Assembly: GCA_943326315.2 (NCBI GenBank)
Contig: CALPSU020000083.1
Span: 1 to 9,308 of the forward strand
Origin: Chryseobacterium gleum
Lineage (GTDB): Bacteria > Bacteroidota > Bacteroidia > Flavobacteriales_D > Crocinitomicaceae
DNA length: 9,308 nt
Reading direction: 5' to 3'
Position 1 is the first letter of the stretch. Every line of letters starts with the position of its first letter. The position numbers and the translations under genes are program-made. This document shows, one piece after another, positions 1-5,540 of the stretch. The notes below the pieces were generated by a model. The model had not been told where the DNA came from, ran no database searches, and saw only the letters and a program-made list of their open reading frames with translations.

Positions 1-481
1 AACTTTGAGCAATTCTTTCTTTTACAGGTCGTTGCGTGATTTTGGTAAGATTTGTTTCTATTTTTTTTAATTCATCTGAAAATAAATGAATGACTTCTAA
101 CGCTAATTTTGAGTTACTGGCAACCAAGGAGATAAAAACGTCTTTCGGAATAAAACAAATAGTTGATTTTTCAAGAGCTTTGGCAGAACAAGAGTAAATA
201 TCTCCACTTAAAGTAGCCCTATAACCCATTACATCTCCTTCTTTAGCTAAATGAAGAATTTGGTCTTTTCCATCCAAACCCAGTTGACTAACTTTCACTT
301 TCCCTTTTTGTATACAATAAATTCCTTTTGGTGTGGCAGCTTCTTGAAAAATTAACTCTCCTTTCTCATAAATCTGACACTTTTTAGATTGATTTATAAT
401 TTCTAATTCATCCGACTTCAAGGCACAAAAAATACTTTTTGAACTTTGCTCGCATTGATTACAATTAGAATTATTTGACAT
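1..481 (-). CDS. Crp/Fnr-family transcriptional regulator, 3' part missing (runs off left edge)
   Basis: Only the first 160 codons are inside the window; the DNA-binding helix-turn-helix would lie beyond the left edge. The start is the ATG at 481-479. Seen: an N-terminal segment with Cys7, Cys10 and Cys19, then a cyclic-nucleotide-binding-type beta-roll (about residues 25-115) with the glycines GIYCIQKGKVKV (53-64) and the segment EGDVMGYRATLS (81-92), then the long dimer helix (about 116-145) and TQRPVKERIAQS (149-160), the usual lead-in to the HTH of this family. The usual cAMP-contacting Arg-Ser/Thr pair of the phosphate cassette is not visible, so cAMP is an unlikely ligand. Cys35, Cys56, Cys98 and Cys109 bring the total to seven, which could suit a redox or metal sensor, but the spacing does not match E. 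coli FNR exactly. The family call is firm; ligand and targets are unknown. It is separated from the minus-strand operon upstream of it by 144 nt containing repeats. Confidence 0.9.
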   Translation of the reverse strand, partial: MSNNSNCNQCEQSSKSIFCALKSDELEIINQSKKCQIYEKGELIFQEAATPKGIYCIQKGKVKVSQLGLDGKDQILHLAKEGDVMGYRATLSGDIYSCSAKALEKSTICFIPKDVFISLVASNSKLALEVIHLFSDELKKIETNLTKITQRPVKERIAQS

Positions 482-504
482 TTATTGTTCTAAAGTGTGT
501 TACG

Positions 505-512
505 TAAAGATA
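505..512 (-). promoter_or_regulatory. Possible -7 box for the Crp/Fnr gene
   Basis: Read on the minus strand the bases are TATCTTTA, one mismatch from the Bacteroidota -7 consensus TAnnTTTG, 23 nt before the ATG. No TTG is found at the expected -33 distance. An 8-bp palindrome TTACGTAA (500-507) overlaps it and could be an operator or chance. Weak call. Confidence 0.25.
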
Positions 513-542
513 GGAATAATTTATTTTAACTGAGAAAGTTTT

Positions 543-584
543 AACCACAGAGGATTTTTGAGTTTTTCACAGAGGCTCACAGAG
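543..584. repeat. Degenerate CACAGAG short-repeat cluster
   Basis: Three copies of CACAGAG(G) begin at 546, 568 and 578 on the plus strand, the first preceded by TTAACC. The copies are separated by T-rich spacer. Similar 'ACCACAGAG...CACAGAG' strings are, to my recollection, common in intergenic DNA of Bacteroidota and other bacteria, with no agreed function. The cluster lies between the 3' end of the metalloprotease gene and the 5' end of the Crp/Fnr gene, so it falls in the regulator's upstream region. Confidence 0.6.
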
Positions 585-604
585 TTTTTATGTTTTAGAT
601 TATC

Positions 605-631
605 AAAAAAGGGAAATCTAATTCTTTACCC
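605..631 (-). terminator. Weak intrinsic terminator after the metalloprotease gene
   Basis: On the minus strand GGG-T-AAA (631-625) can pair with TTTCCC (616-611), leaving one bulged T and the 8-nt loop GAATTAGA, followed directly by six Ts (610-605). The stem overlaps the TAA stop codon of the metalloprotease gene (628-626). Short stem but correct architecture; it would end the minus-strand operon. Confidence 0.5.
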
Positions 632-1576
632 CCCATTGTATTTTGATTTTTTTAAAAATTTCTCTAATTCTTTTGGGTTATTTTTCAATTCAATTATTGT
701 TTTGACGGCTTTCTTTTTATCCTTTGCATACGTGTAATAAGATTTACAAATCTGTGCTCCAACAAAATATCCTAAATCTGCATTTCCATTTGGCGCTTCA
801 CTTCCATTGTATAACCAGTTTACTAATTCCTCACTATACATTTCTTGTTTGAATTTCAACCAAATATCATATTCATTTTTATTTCCATAGATTGTATAAG
901 GTTGTGAAATAGGCCTATAAACTAATTCAGCTAAAAAATCACACATCCCCTCTGCTAAAGTATTAGCTAAAACATTCGATTTATTTTCATTATCACTTTC
1001 TTCTATTTTTTGTTGAGTATGACCAATTTCGTGTGCAACCATTGAAATAACAGAAGTATTTAATTTGAATACATTTTTTAACCAATCACTTAATTCGGAT
1101 GCGTCAGTTGTTTTGTCTGCACAAGAAATTTCAGAACCTATTAAAATTCTATTTTTGCTAACTGTTCCTCCTGAATTTAAATTTCCTATTGTAAAATATA
1201 CACTTGGTTCAATAAAATCCGGGTACAGATTTTTATACTTTTTAAAAATTTCTTCTATTTCAGCAACATTTTGTTTTATGTCTATTGTCTTGCTTCTTAT
1301 CGATTCCCAAAATTTTGGATATAATAGAATGTTTTCAAGATGTTCTCGAGCTGTAAATTCTCTTAATTCAATAAAATCTTTAAATCCAACTGTAGCTTTT
1401 TCAAAATATAATTTTTGAATAAATTGGAGTTGTTTTGATGTATCTTTTGTAGTTTTTACGCTATCATAAGCTATCCAAAAATTATCGATATCAGTGGTAA
1501 TTATCTTCGTTGAATTTTGTCCAAAAGTTAATTTACTGAATAATATAAAGGTGAATAAATAGATTGTATTTTTCAT
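626..1576 (-). CDS. Secreted HExxH zinc metalloprotease-like protein (DUF2268/GldB-like)
   Basis: A 316-residue exported protein with an N-terminal signal peptide (hydrophobic to about residue 18, likely cut at FG|Q, residues 18-20; no lipobox Cys). The key motif is VAHEIGH (180-186): His182, Glu183 and His186 form an HExxH zinc site, and AEGMCDF (208-214) supplies Glu209 at a distance fitting the third ligand of a gluzincin. Preceding segments (LYPDFIEPSVYFTIGN, 117-132, and the strand RILIGSEI, 143-150) resemble the DUF2268 / gliding-motility GldB group of predicted zinc proteases; that placement is from memory of the family layout. It follows the S41 peptidase-like gene by 21 nt on the same strand, so it is probably the last gene of an exported-protein operon. 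Substrate unknown. The zinc site is clearly seen, the peptidase activity is inferred, and a non-catalytic role cannot be excluded. Confidence 0.65.
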   Translation of the reverse strand: MKNTIYLFTFILFSKLTFGQNSTKIITTDIDNFWIAYDSVKTTKDTSKQLQFIQKLYFEKATVGFKDFIELREFTAREHLENILLYPKFWESIRSKTIDIKQNVAEIEEIFKKYKNLYPDFIEPSVYFTIGNLNSGGTVSKNRILIGSEISCADKTTDASELSDWLKNVFKLNTSVISMVAHEIGHTQQKIEESDNENKSNVLANTLAEGMCDFLAELVYRPISQPYTIYGNKNEYDIWLKFKQEMYSEELVNWLYNGSEAPNGNADLGYFVGAQICKSYYTYAKDKKKAVKTIIELKNNPKELEKFLKKSKYNGG

Positions 1577-1597
1577 TTATTTTTGATAATTAAGTAC

Positions 1598-2605
1598 TTA
1601 AAGTATCTCCTGCATTGCTCTTTCTAAAATTTCATCTTTAGTCAGATTATTCCAATCAAATAATTGATAAATATCTGGGGGAACTCCTTTTTCATACGAA
1701 TTATTTAAATTCAAATCCATCCCTTGAGAAACTGAAAAACGATATGTCCATCCATTTGGTAATTGACCTCCATTAGGTAATCCCAAACCGCCACCTGTTG
1801 AATCACCAACTAAAACCATATTTGGTAAAGCTTTCGTTGATAGAGAAAAAATAGAACCTGCACTATATGTTCCTCTATCAATTAATACCATTACTTTTTT
1901 AGTATAACGAGTCTGAAGTGATGGTTGAACTTTCGCAACTTCAGGAGAAGAAAAATCATTATGCCCTTTTCCATTTTTCAATCGAGAATAAAATAAATCT
2001 GTTGGTACTTCAACAAAACGACCTAAAATTTTATAAATATCTGAAATATATCCACCTCCATTTTCTCTAAGATCTAATACCAATCCCTTTGTGTTTTTAT
2101 ACCTTTCTAGGATAAAATTTAAATTTTCATTGTCAACTGCCCCTGTAAAACCTGAAAATCGAATATAACCAATTTCATTGTTTGTGTTTAAAAGGAAATC
2201 GTGTAAAAATGGTCCAGAAACATAATAATTTGGAGGTAAATAATTATCCCTTAAAATTCGAGCATCGTAATTATCTTTCCCTAATTTTTGTGTCCCAAAA
2301 TAAGAAATATTGAAGCGTGACATTAAATTTGTGTGATCATCTTTTAATTCTCTCAACATTGATCCCATAACTTTGAATAAAGAATCTTGCGACATTCCAT
2401 CGTAAATCATTGCTTTATATTTGTCATGGGTTGCATTCCAATCTACTTCTTTTAGTTCGAAATAGGAATACTTCTTATCGCATTCATTCCATAAATATTC
2501 AAAATTTGTTATAGGGCTTAAAGATTTTTGATCTTTTCTAAAGAATAATTTTTCACAAGAAAAGAGACCAATTAGCACAACGATCAATAAAATAATTCTC
2601 TTCAT
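1598..2605 (-). CDS. S41-family peptidase-like lipoprotein
   Basis: 335 residues, beginning with a lipoprotein signal peptide: hydrophobic core 3-14 and a lipobox ending at Cys17 (IGLFSC), so it is probably membrane-anchored in the periplasm or on the outer membrane. Residues 33-100 match the tricorn-core-like N-terminal helical part of S41 proteins, ending in LKDDHTNL (87-94). The core domain has IGYIRFSGF (145-153), GLVLDLRENGGG (174-185) and GTYSAGSIFS (245-254), with Ser248 the expected nucleophile. The lysine of the Ser/Lys C-terminal processing type is not visible: the equivalent segment is VGDSTGGG (266-273). This favours the tricorn/IRBP-like arrangement, in which His91 and perhaps Glu305 (before GVPPD) complete the site. 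No PDZ domain is evident. It starts one base after the stop of the barrel protein, indicating translational coupling. Substrate unknown. Confidence 0.85.
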   Translation of the reverse strand: MKRIILLIVVLIGLFSCEKLFFRKDQKSLSPITNFEYLWNECDKKYSYFELKEVDWNATHDKYKAMIYDGMSQDSLFKVMGSMLRELKDDHTNLMSRFNISYFGTQKLGKDNYDARILRDNYLPPNYYVSGPFLHDFLLNTNNEIGYIRFSGFTGAVDNENLNFILERYKNTKGLVLDLRENGGGYISDIYKILGRFVEVPTDLFYSRLKNGKGHNDFSSPEVAKVQPSLQTRYTKKVMVLIDRGTYSAGSIFSLSTKALPNMVLVGDSTGGGLGLPNGGQLPNGWTYRFSVSQGMDLNLNNSYEKGVPPDIYQLFDWNNLTKDEILERAMQEIL

Positions 2606-2606
2606 T

Positions 2607-3464
2607 TTATTTTAAATTAAAAAGTAATGAAAATTGAAATTTATGACTCGACATGTCAAACCTATTGTCAACAGTTCCTGTAGAAAGTGCATCCCAAAAA
2701 TAGGAGAATTGAAATGCATTTGAATTTTTTAGAAAAATGGTGTAATTAATTGCTGAACTCATACTAATTCCTTGCATAAAATGTATAAAATATCCATCGT
2801 AAATTTTGAAATTATTAATAACATCCGATTGACCTAAATAAATATATCCGTTTCTAATATTATTATTTAAAACTCCAAAATTAAATTGACAAGAAAGCTC
2901 TCTTCTTTTCTGTTTTCTGTGATAATGAAGAAATTTCCATGATTTATTTATTTCCCTTTTTCTAGAAACATCCAGAGTTAATTTTTGACTTAATGAAAAA
3001 TTCAAAAAAGTTTCATATCCATAAGCGCTATTTTCCAGTTTTTCATTAATCCTAAAATTATTTGTAAACTGAATGTCTACCCCTATTTTATAATTTAATC
3101 TTTCCGTTGAAAATTTAGGTATTTGATATAATTTACAATGTTCCAATGTAAGCGTCCATAACTTACTTTTATCTGGATTTATTGCCGTATTGTACTTGTG
3201 TTTACCAGAAGCATAATTAATTAAAAAAAAAGATTCTCTTTTAGCATCTATCTTTTTTTTACCAAGTGAAAAAGCTGGAATAATTCCTTTGTAGAATAGT
3301 GGCGAAGTTGCAAAATCTCGATAAATAGAATTGTTTAAACCAATTCCTAAAACAATATAACTAGGCCGTAACTTTCGCCGTTGTTTACTAGATAACGTAT
3401 CGTTAGACTGCCCAAAAACAAGTAAAAAAATTACACTAAAAAAGAGTGATAAGATTTGTTTCAT
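2607..3464 (-). CDS. Exported outer-membrane beta-barrel-like hypothetical protein
   Basis: 285 residues of unrecognised family. A clear signal peptide (hydrophobic 3-17, likely cut at FG|Q, residues 17-19) is followed by a basic stretch KQRRKLRP (27-34) and then many short alternating polar/hydrophobic segments such as YIVLGIGLNNSIY (36-48), LTLDVSRK and FQFSYFW. The protein ends with HKFQFSLLFNLK, a typical final barrel strand. This pattern suggests a small outer-membrane barrel of roughly ten strands, but I see no family-defining motif. The stop codon lies one base before the ATG of the S41 lipoprotein gene, so the two are almost certainly cotranscribed. It could be a surface or assembly partner for the two downstream protease-like proteins; that is inference only. 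Confidence 0.65.
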   Translation of the reverse strand: MKQILSLFFSVIFLLVFGQSNDTLSSKQRRKLRPSYIVLGIGLNNSIYRDFATSPLFYKGIIPAFSLGKKKIDAKRESFFLINYASGKHKYNTAINPDKSKLWTLTLEHCKLYQIPKFSTERLNYKIGVDIQFTNNFRINEKLENSAYGYETFLNFSLSQKLTLDVSRKREINKSWKFLHYHRKQKRRELSCQFNFGVLNNNIRNGYIYLGQSDVINNFKIYDGYFIHFMQGISMSSAINYTIFLKNSNAFQFSYFWDALSTGTVDNRFDMSSHKFQFSLLFNLK

Positions 3465-3490
3465 TGATGATTCAATTTATTATTTAAATC

Positions 3491-3518
3491 CTCCCCCTTT
3501 ATTCCCCTCCTAGGGGAA
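3491..3518. repeat. C/G-run hairpin between xseB and the barrel gene
   Basis: On the plus strand TTCCCC (3502-3507) pairs with GGGGAA (3513-3518), with a possible extra T-A pair closing a 3-nt loop; a further run CTCCCCC lies at 3491-3497. There is no T-tract after the stem in either direction, so it is a poor terminator. Runs of this kind (CCCCTCC...GGGG) recur between genes in Bacteroidota as far as I recall. It may be a dispersed intergenic repeat or an RNA-stabilising hairpin within the minus-strand transcript. Confidence 0.45.
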
Positions 3519-3527
3519 ATGAAAAAG

Positions 3528-3728
3528 CTAATTTTCTTCTAATTCTTTTAAAATTTGATTTACATCCTCCTCAGTCGAAGTTAACTTATTCTTGCATATT
3601 TTTATTAATTCGGAGGCTCTTTTTACTTTAATAGAGAGTTCATCAACTGAAATTTCACCTTCTTCAATATCTCCAACGATTTGTTGTAATTCTTCAAATG
3701 CTTCTGTATAATTAATTTCTGATTTCAT
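3528..3728 (-). CDS. xseB: Exodeoxyribonuclease VII small subunit
   Basis: 66 residues, the usual size for XseB. Several small subunits assemble with the large catalytic subunit XseA to make the cytoplasmic nuclease that degrades single-stranded DNA to acid-soluble oligonucleotides from either end, used in repair. The sequence shows the family's hallmark: YTEAFEELQQIVGDIEEGEISVDEL (residues 7-31, with the F-E-L..IV..IE.G...DEL pattern) followed by a helical stretch LSIKVKRASELIKICKNKLTSTEEDV (31-56), giving a two-helix coiled coil. ATG start at 3728-3726, with GGGAG a few bases upstream. It lies 35 nt after panC on the same strand. xseA is not adjacent here, although in many bacteria the two genes are neighbours; it must be elsewhere in the genome. 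Confidence 0.93.
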   Translation of the reverse strand: MKSEINYTEAFEELQQIVGDIEEGEISVDELSIKVKRASELIKICKNKLTSTEEDVNQILKELEEN

Positions 3729-3763
3729 TTATCTCCCAGTTTAGTTATTGCATTTTAAAATTA

Positions 3764-4609
3764 CTATAATTCTACTAACTTTAAGTTATCAATTAATCTT
3801 ACTTCTCCACAATATGCAACAATACAAGCAGTAGCTCCATCCACCCATTCACCATCTAGTGATTCTAATGTATCCGGATTTACAATTTCAAAATACTCTA
3901 TTTCTAACGATCCTGTTTTAAAGAATTCAATAGCTTTCTCTTTTACTTCAAAAGGTTGAAACTGAAAAGCTAACTCTTTTGCGAAGGATAATGTTTTGTA
4001 AATAATTAATGCTTCTTCTTTTTGTTTTTCATTTAATCTTAAATTTCTACTACTCATTGCTAAACCAGAAGCTTCCCGTAATGTTGGACAAGCAATAATT
4101 TCGATAGGAAGATTCAATATTTTAGTCATAAATCGAATAACGGAAACCTGTTGGAAATCTTTCAATCCAAAAAATGCTTTGTCTGGTTTTATTATATTAA
4201 AAAGTCTACTTACTACATCAACAACACCATCAAAATGCCCTGGACGAAATTTCCCTTCCATTAAATTGGCTAAATTTCCTAAATCTACCTTCGTTGAAAC
4301 ATAATTATTAGGATACATTTCTTCTACACTTGGGGCGAAAATAATATCACAATTTATAGGAGCTAAGAGTGCTGTATCAGCATCTAAAGTTCGAGGATAT
4401 TTCAATAAATCTTCTGGATTATTGAATTGAGTTGGGTTAACAAAAATACTGACAATCGTAACGTCACATTGATGAATAGCCGATTCAACTAATGAAATAT
4501 GCCCATAATGAAGCGCGCCCATGGTAGGGACAAAACCAATCGTCTTTCCTTCCGATTTCAGTAAAGAAACATGCTCTTGTAATTCTAATATTTTGCTATA
4601 AACTTTCAC
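3764..4609 (-). CDS. panC: Pantothenate synthetase (pantoate--beta-alanine ligase)
   Basis: 281 residues, full length for the family. It joins pantoate and beta-alanine with ATP, through a pantoyl-adenylate intermediate, to give pantothenate, the coenzyme A precursor; cytoplasmic. Seen: the nucleotidyltransferase signature VPTMGALHYGHISL (27-40) with His34 and His37, FVNPTQF (56-62), EGKFRPGHFDGV (118-129), FGLKDFQQV (147-155) and the KMSKS-like MSSRN (185-189). Residue 181 is Ser in REASGLAMSS, where many homologues have Asp. The start is unusual: GTG at 4609-4607, with an in-frame TAA immediately before it and no other Met until residue 30, which lies inside the HxGH motif, so the GTG must be used. 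An AGGA sits four bases upstream. It is the first gene of the minus-strand series, divergent from the glycogen-synthase-like gene. Confidence 0.97.
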   Translation of the reverse strand: MKVYSKILELQEHVSLLKSEGKTIGFVPTMGALHYGHISLVESAIHQCDVTIVSIFVNPTQFNNPEDLLKYPRTLDADTALLAPINCDIIFAPSVEEMYPNNYVSTKVDLGNLANLMEGKFRPGHFDGVVDVVSRLFNIIKPDKAFFGLKDFQQVSVIRFMTKILNLPIEIIACPTLREASGLAMSSRNLRLNEKQKEEALIIYKTLSFAKELAFQFQPFEVKEKAIEFFKTGSLEIEYFEIVNPDTLESLDGEWVDGATACIVAYCGEVRLIDNLKLVEL

Positions 4610-4640
4610 TTAATCCTGTTAAAGTAAATTATTTGACCGA

Positions 4641-4648
4641 CAAAACTA
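4641..4648 (-). promoter_or_regulatory. Putative -7 box for panC
   Basis: Minus-strand bases TAGTTTTG match the Bacteroidota consensus TAnnTTTG exactly, 31 nt before the GTG start of panC. No TTG is seen at the usual -33 distance, so the call rests on the -7 box alone. It lies just outside the -33 element of the divergent promoter. Confidence 0.45.
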
Positions 4649-4658
4649 TTCCTTTTTG

Positions 4659-4689
4659 TTGAAGTTCCGCTTTTTTTTTTATATTTTTG
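4659..4689 (+). promoter_or_regulatory. Promoter for the glycogen-synthase-like/DUF4270/glmS operon
   Basis: TTG at 4659-4661 and TATTTTTG at 4682-4689 are separated by 20 nt, matching the Bacteroidota vegetative promoter layout (TTG at -33, TAnnTTTG at -7). An uninterrupted T10 run (4671-4680) fills half the spacer. Predicted transcription start near 4694-4696, giving a leader of about 22-24 nt with no Shine-Dalgarno sequence before the ATG at 4718. Confidence 0.6.
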
Positions 4690-4717
4690 TACTGTTTTTT
4701 ACCAATCTAAAAGTTTC

Positions 4718-5539
4718 ATGGAGAAAAAAAGAATACTTTTTATGTCGCAGGAAATTGCACCATTCCTTCCAAAATCTGATATTGCTACTACAGCAAGGCG
4801 TCTTCCGCAAGGAATTCAAGAGAGTGGAAAAGAAATCCGTGTATTTACTCCAAGATATGGAACTATTAACGAACGACGTCATCAATTGCATGAAGTTATT
4901 CGTTTATCGGGAATGAATTTAATAATAGATGATACTGATCATCCGTTAATTATCAAAGTTGCTTCAATTTCTGCAGCGAGAATGCAAATTTATTTCATCG
5001 ATAATGATGAATATTTCAAGAGAAAAAATAATGTTACAGATGATAATGGCGAGTACTTCGAAGATAACGATGAACGAGCTATGTTTTTCTGTAGAGGCGT
5101 TTTAGAAACTGTAAAAAAATTAGGTTGGCAACCAGATGTAATTCACTGTCATGGTTGGATGACTATGTTAATGCCTATTTATTTGAAAAAATTATATGCA
5201 AAAGATCCACATTTTGCGGATACTAAAGTTGTTTATAGTTTATACAATGAATGCTTTGATAAAAATTGGGATGCAAGATTTGCGGATAAACTTAAGTTTG
5301 ATGGATTTGACGATGAATTAGTTGAAAAACTAAGAGACACGAGCCCTGAAAATATTACAAGAATTATGGTGCAACATTCTGATGGGGTAAATATTGGAAG
5401 TGATAACCTTTCTCCAGAATTAAGAAAAATATTTGATGAAGCTACTTGTTTGAAACAAGATTACGTTTCAGAAGAACTTCAAAATAAAGTAATGTCTGAA
5501 TTTTTTGATAAAGTAATTGAAGAAGAGGTCCTTATATAA
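4718..5539 (+). CDS. Glycogen/starch synthase-like protein, N-terminal GT5 domain only
   Basis: 273 residues resembling only the N-terminal Rossmann domain of ADP-glucose-type glycogen synthases (GlgA, usually about 470-500 residues). Family resemblance: KRILFMSQEIAPF (4-16), IRVFTPRYG (40-48), IYFIDNDEYF (91-100), and WQPDVIHCHGWMTMLMPIYLK (137-157), equivalent to the GlgA 'DVVHxHDW' segment. The C-terminal nucleotide-sugar-binding domain is absent, and the next gene begins one base after the stop, so it is not a frameshifted remnant. The KTGG motif that contacts ADP-glucose is replaced: a gapless alignment puts Pro18 on the lysine and Ser20-Asp21 on the two glycines; the Asp of HxHDW is Gly146. 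Synthase activity is therefore unlikely; a regulatory or scaffold role is inference. Short proteins annotated this way occur beside DUF4270 and glmS in other Bacteroidota as I recall. ATG at 4718 is the first in frame after the promoter. Confidence 0.85.
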   Translation: MEKKRILFMSQEIAPFLPKSDIATTARRLPQGIQESGKEIRVFTPRYGTINERRHQLHEVIRLSGMNLIIDDTDHPLIIKVASISAARMQIYFIDNDEYFKRKNNVTDDNGEYFEDNDERAMFFCRGVLETVKKLGWQPDVIHCHGWMTMLMPIYLKKLYAKDPHFADTKVVYSLYNECFDKNWDARFADKLKFDGFDDELVEKLRDTSPENITRIMVQHSDGVNIGSDNLSPELRKIFDEATCLKQDYVSEELQNKVMSEFFDKVIEEEVLI

Positions 5540-5540
5540 T

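Noticed and set aside
543..584. CRISPR-like array
   Set aside because: The repeats are only 7-8 bases with irregular 10-22 nt spacing and no cas genes are nearby.
1065..1418. Plus-strand open frame of 117 codons opposite the metalloprotease gene
   Set aside because: It is antisense to a gene with a signal peptide and HExxH motif; composition is typical of a shadow frame.
4656..4916. Plus-strand open frame of 86 codons overlapping the glycogen-synthase-like gene start
   Set aside because: It is out of frame with the well-supported GT5-type gene, begins inside the promoter and T-run, and shows no recognisable motif.
5517..5540. TTG start at 5517 for the DUF4270 gene
   Set aside because: It would overlap the upstream gene by 23 bases and push the signal peptide inward; the ATG at 5541 directly after the stop is more natural.
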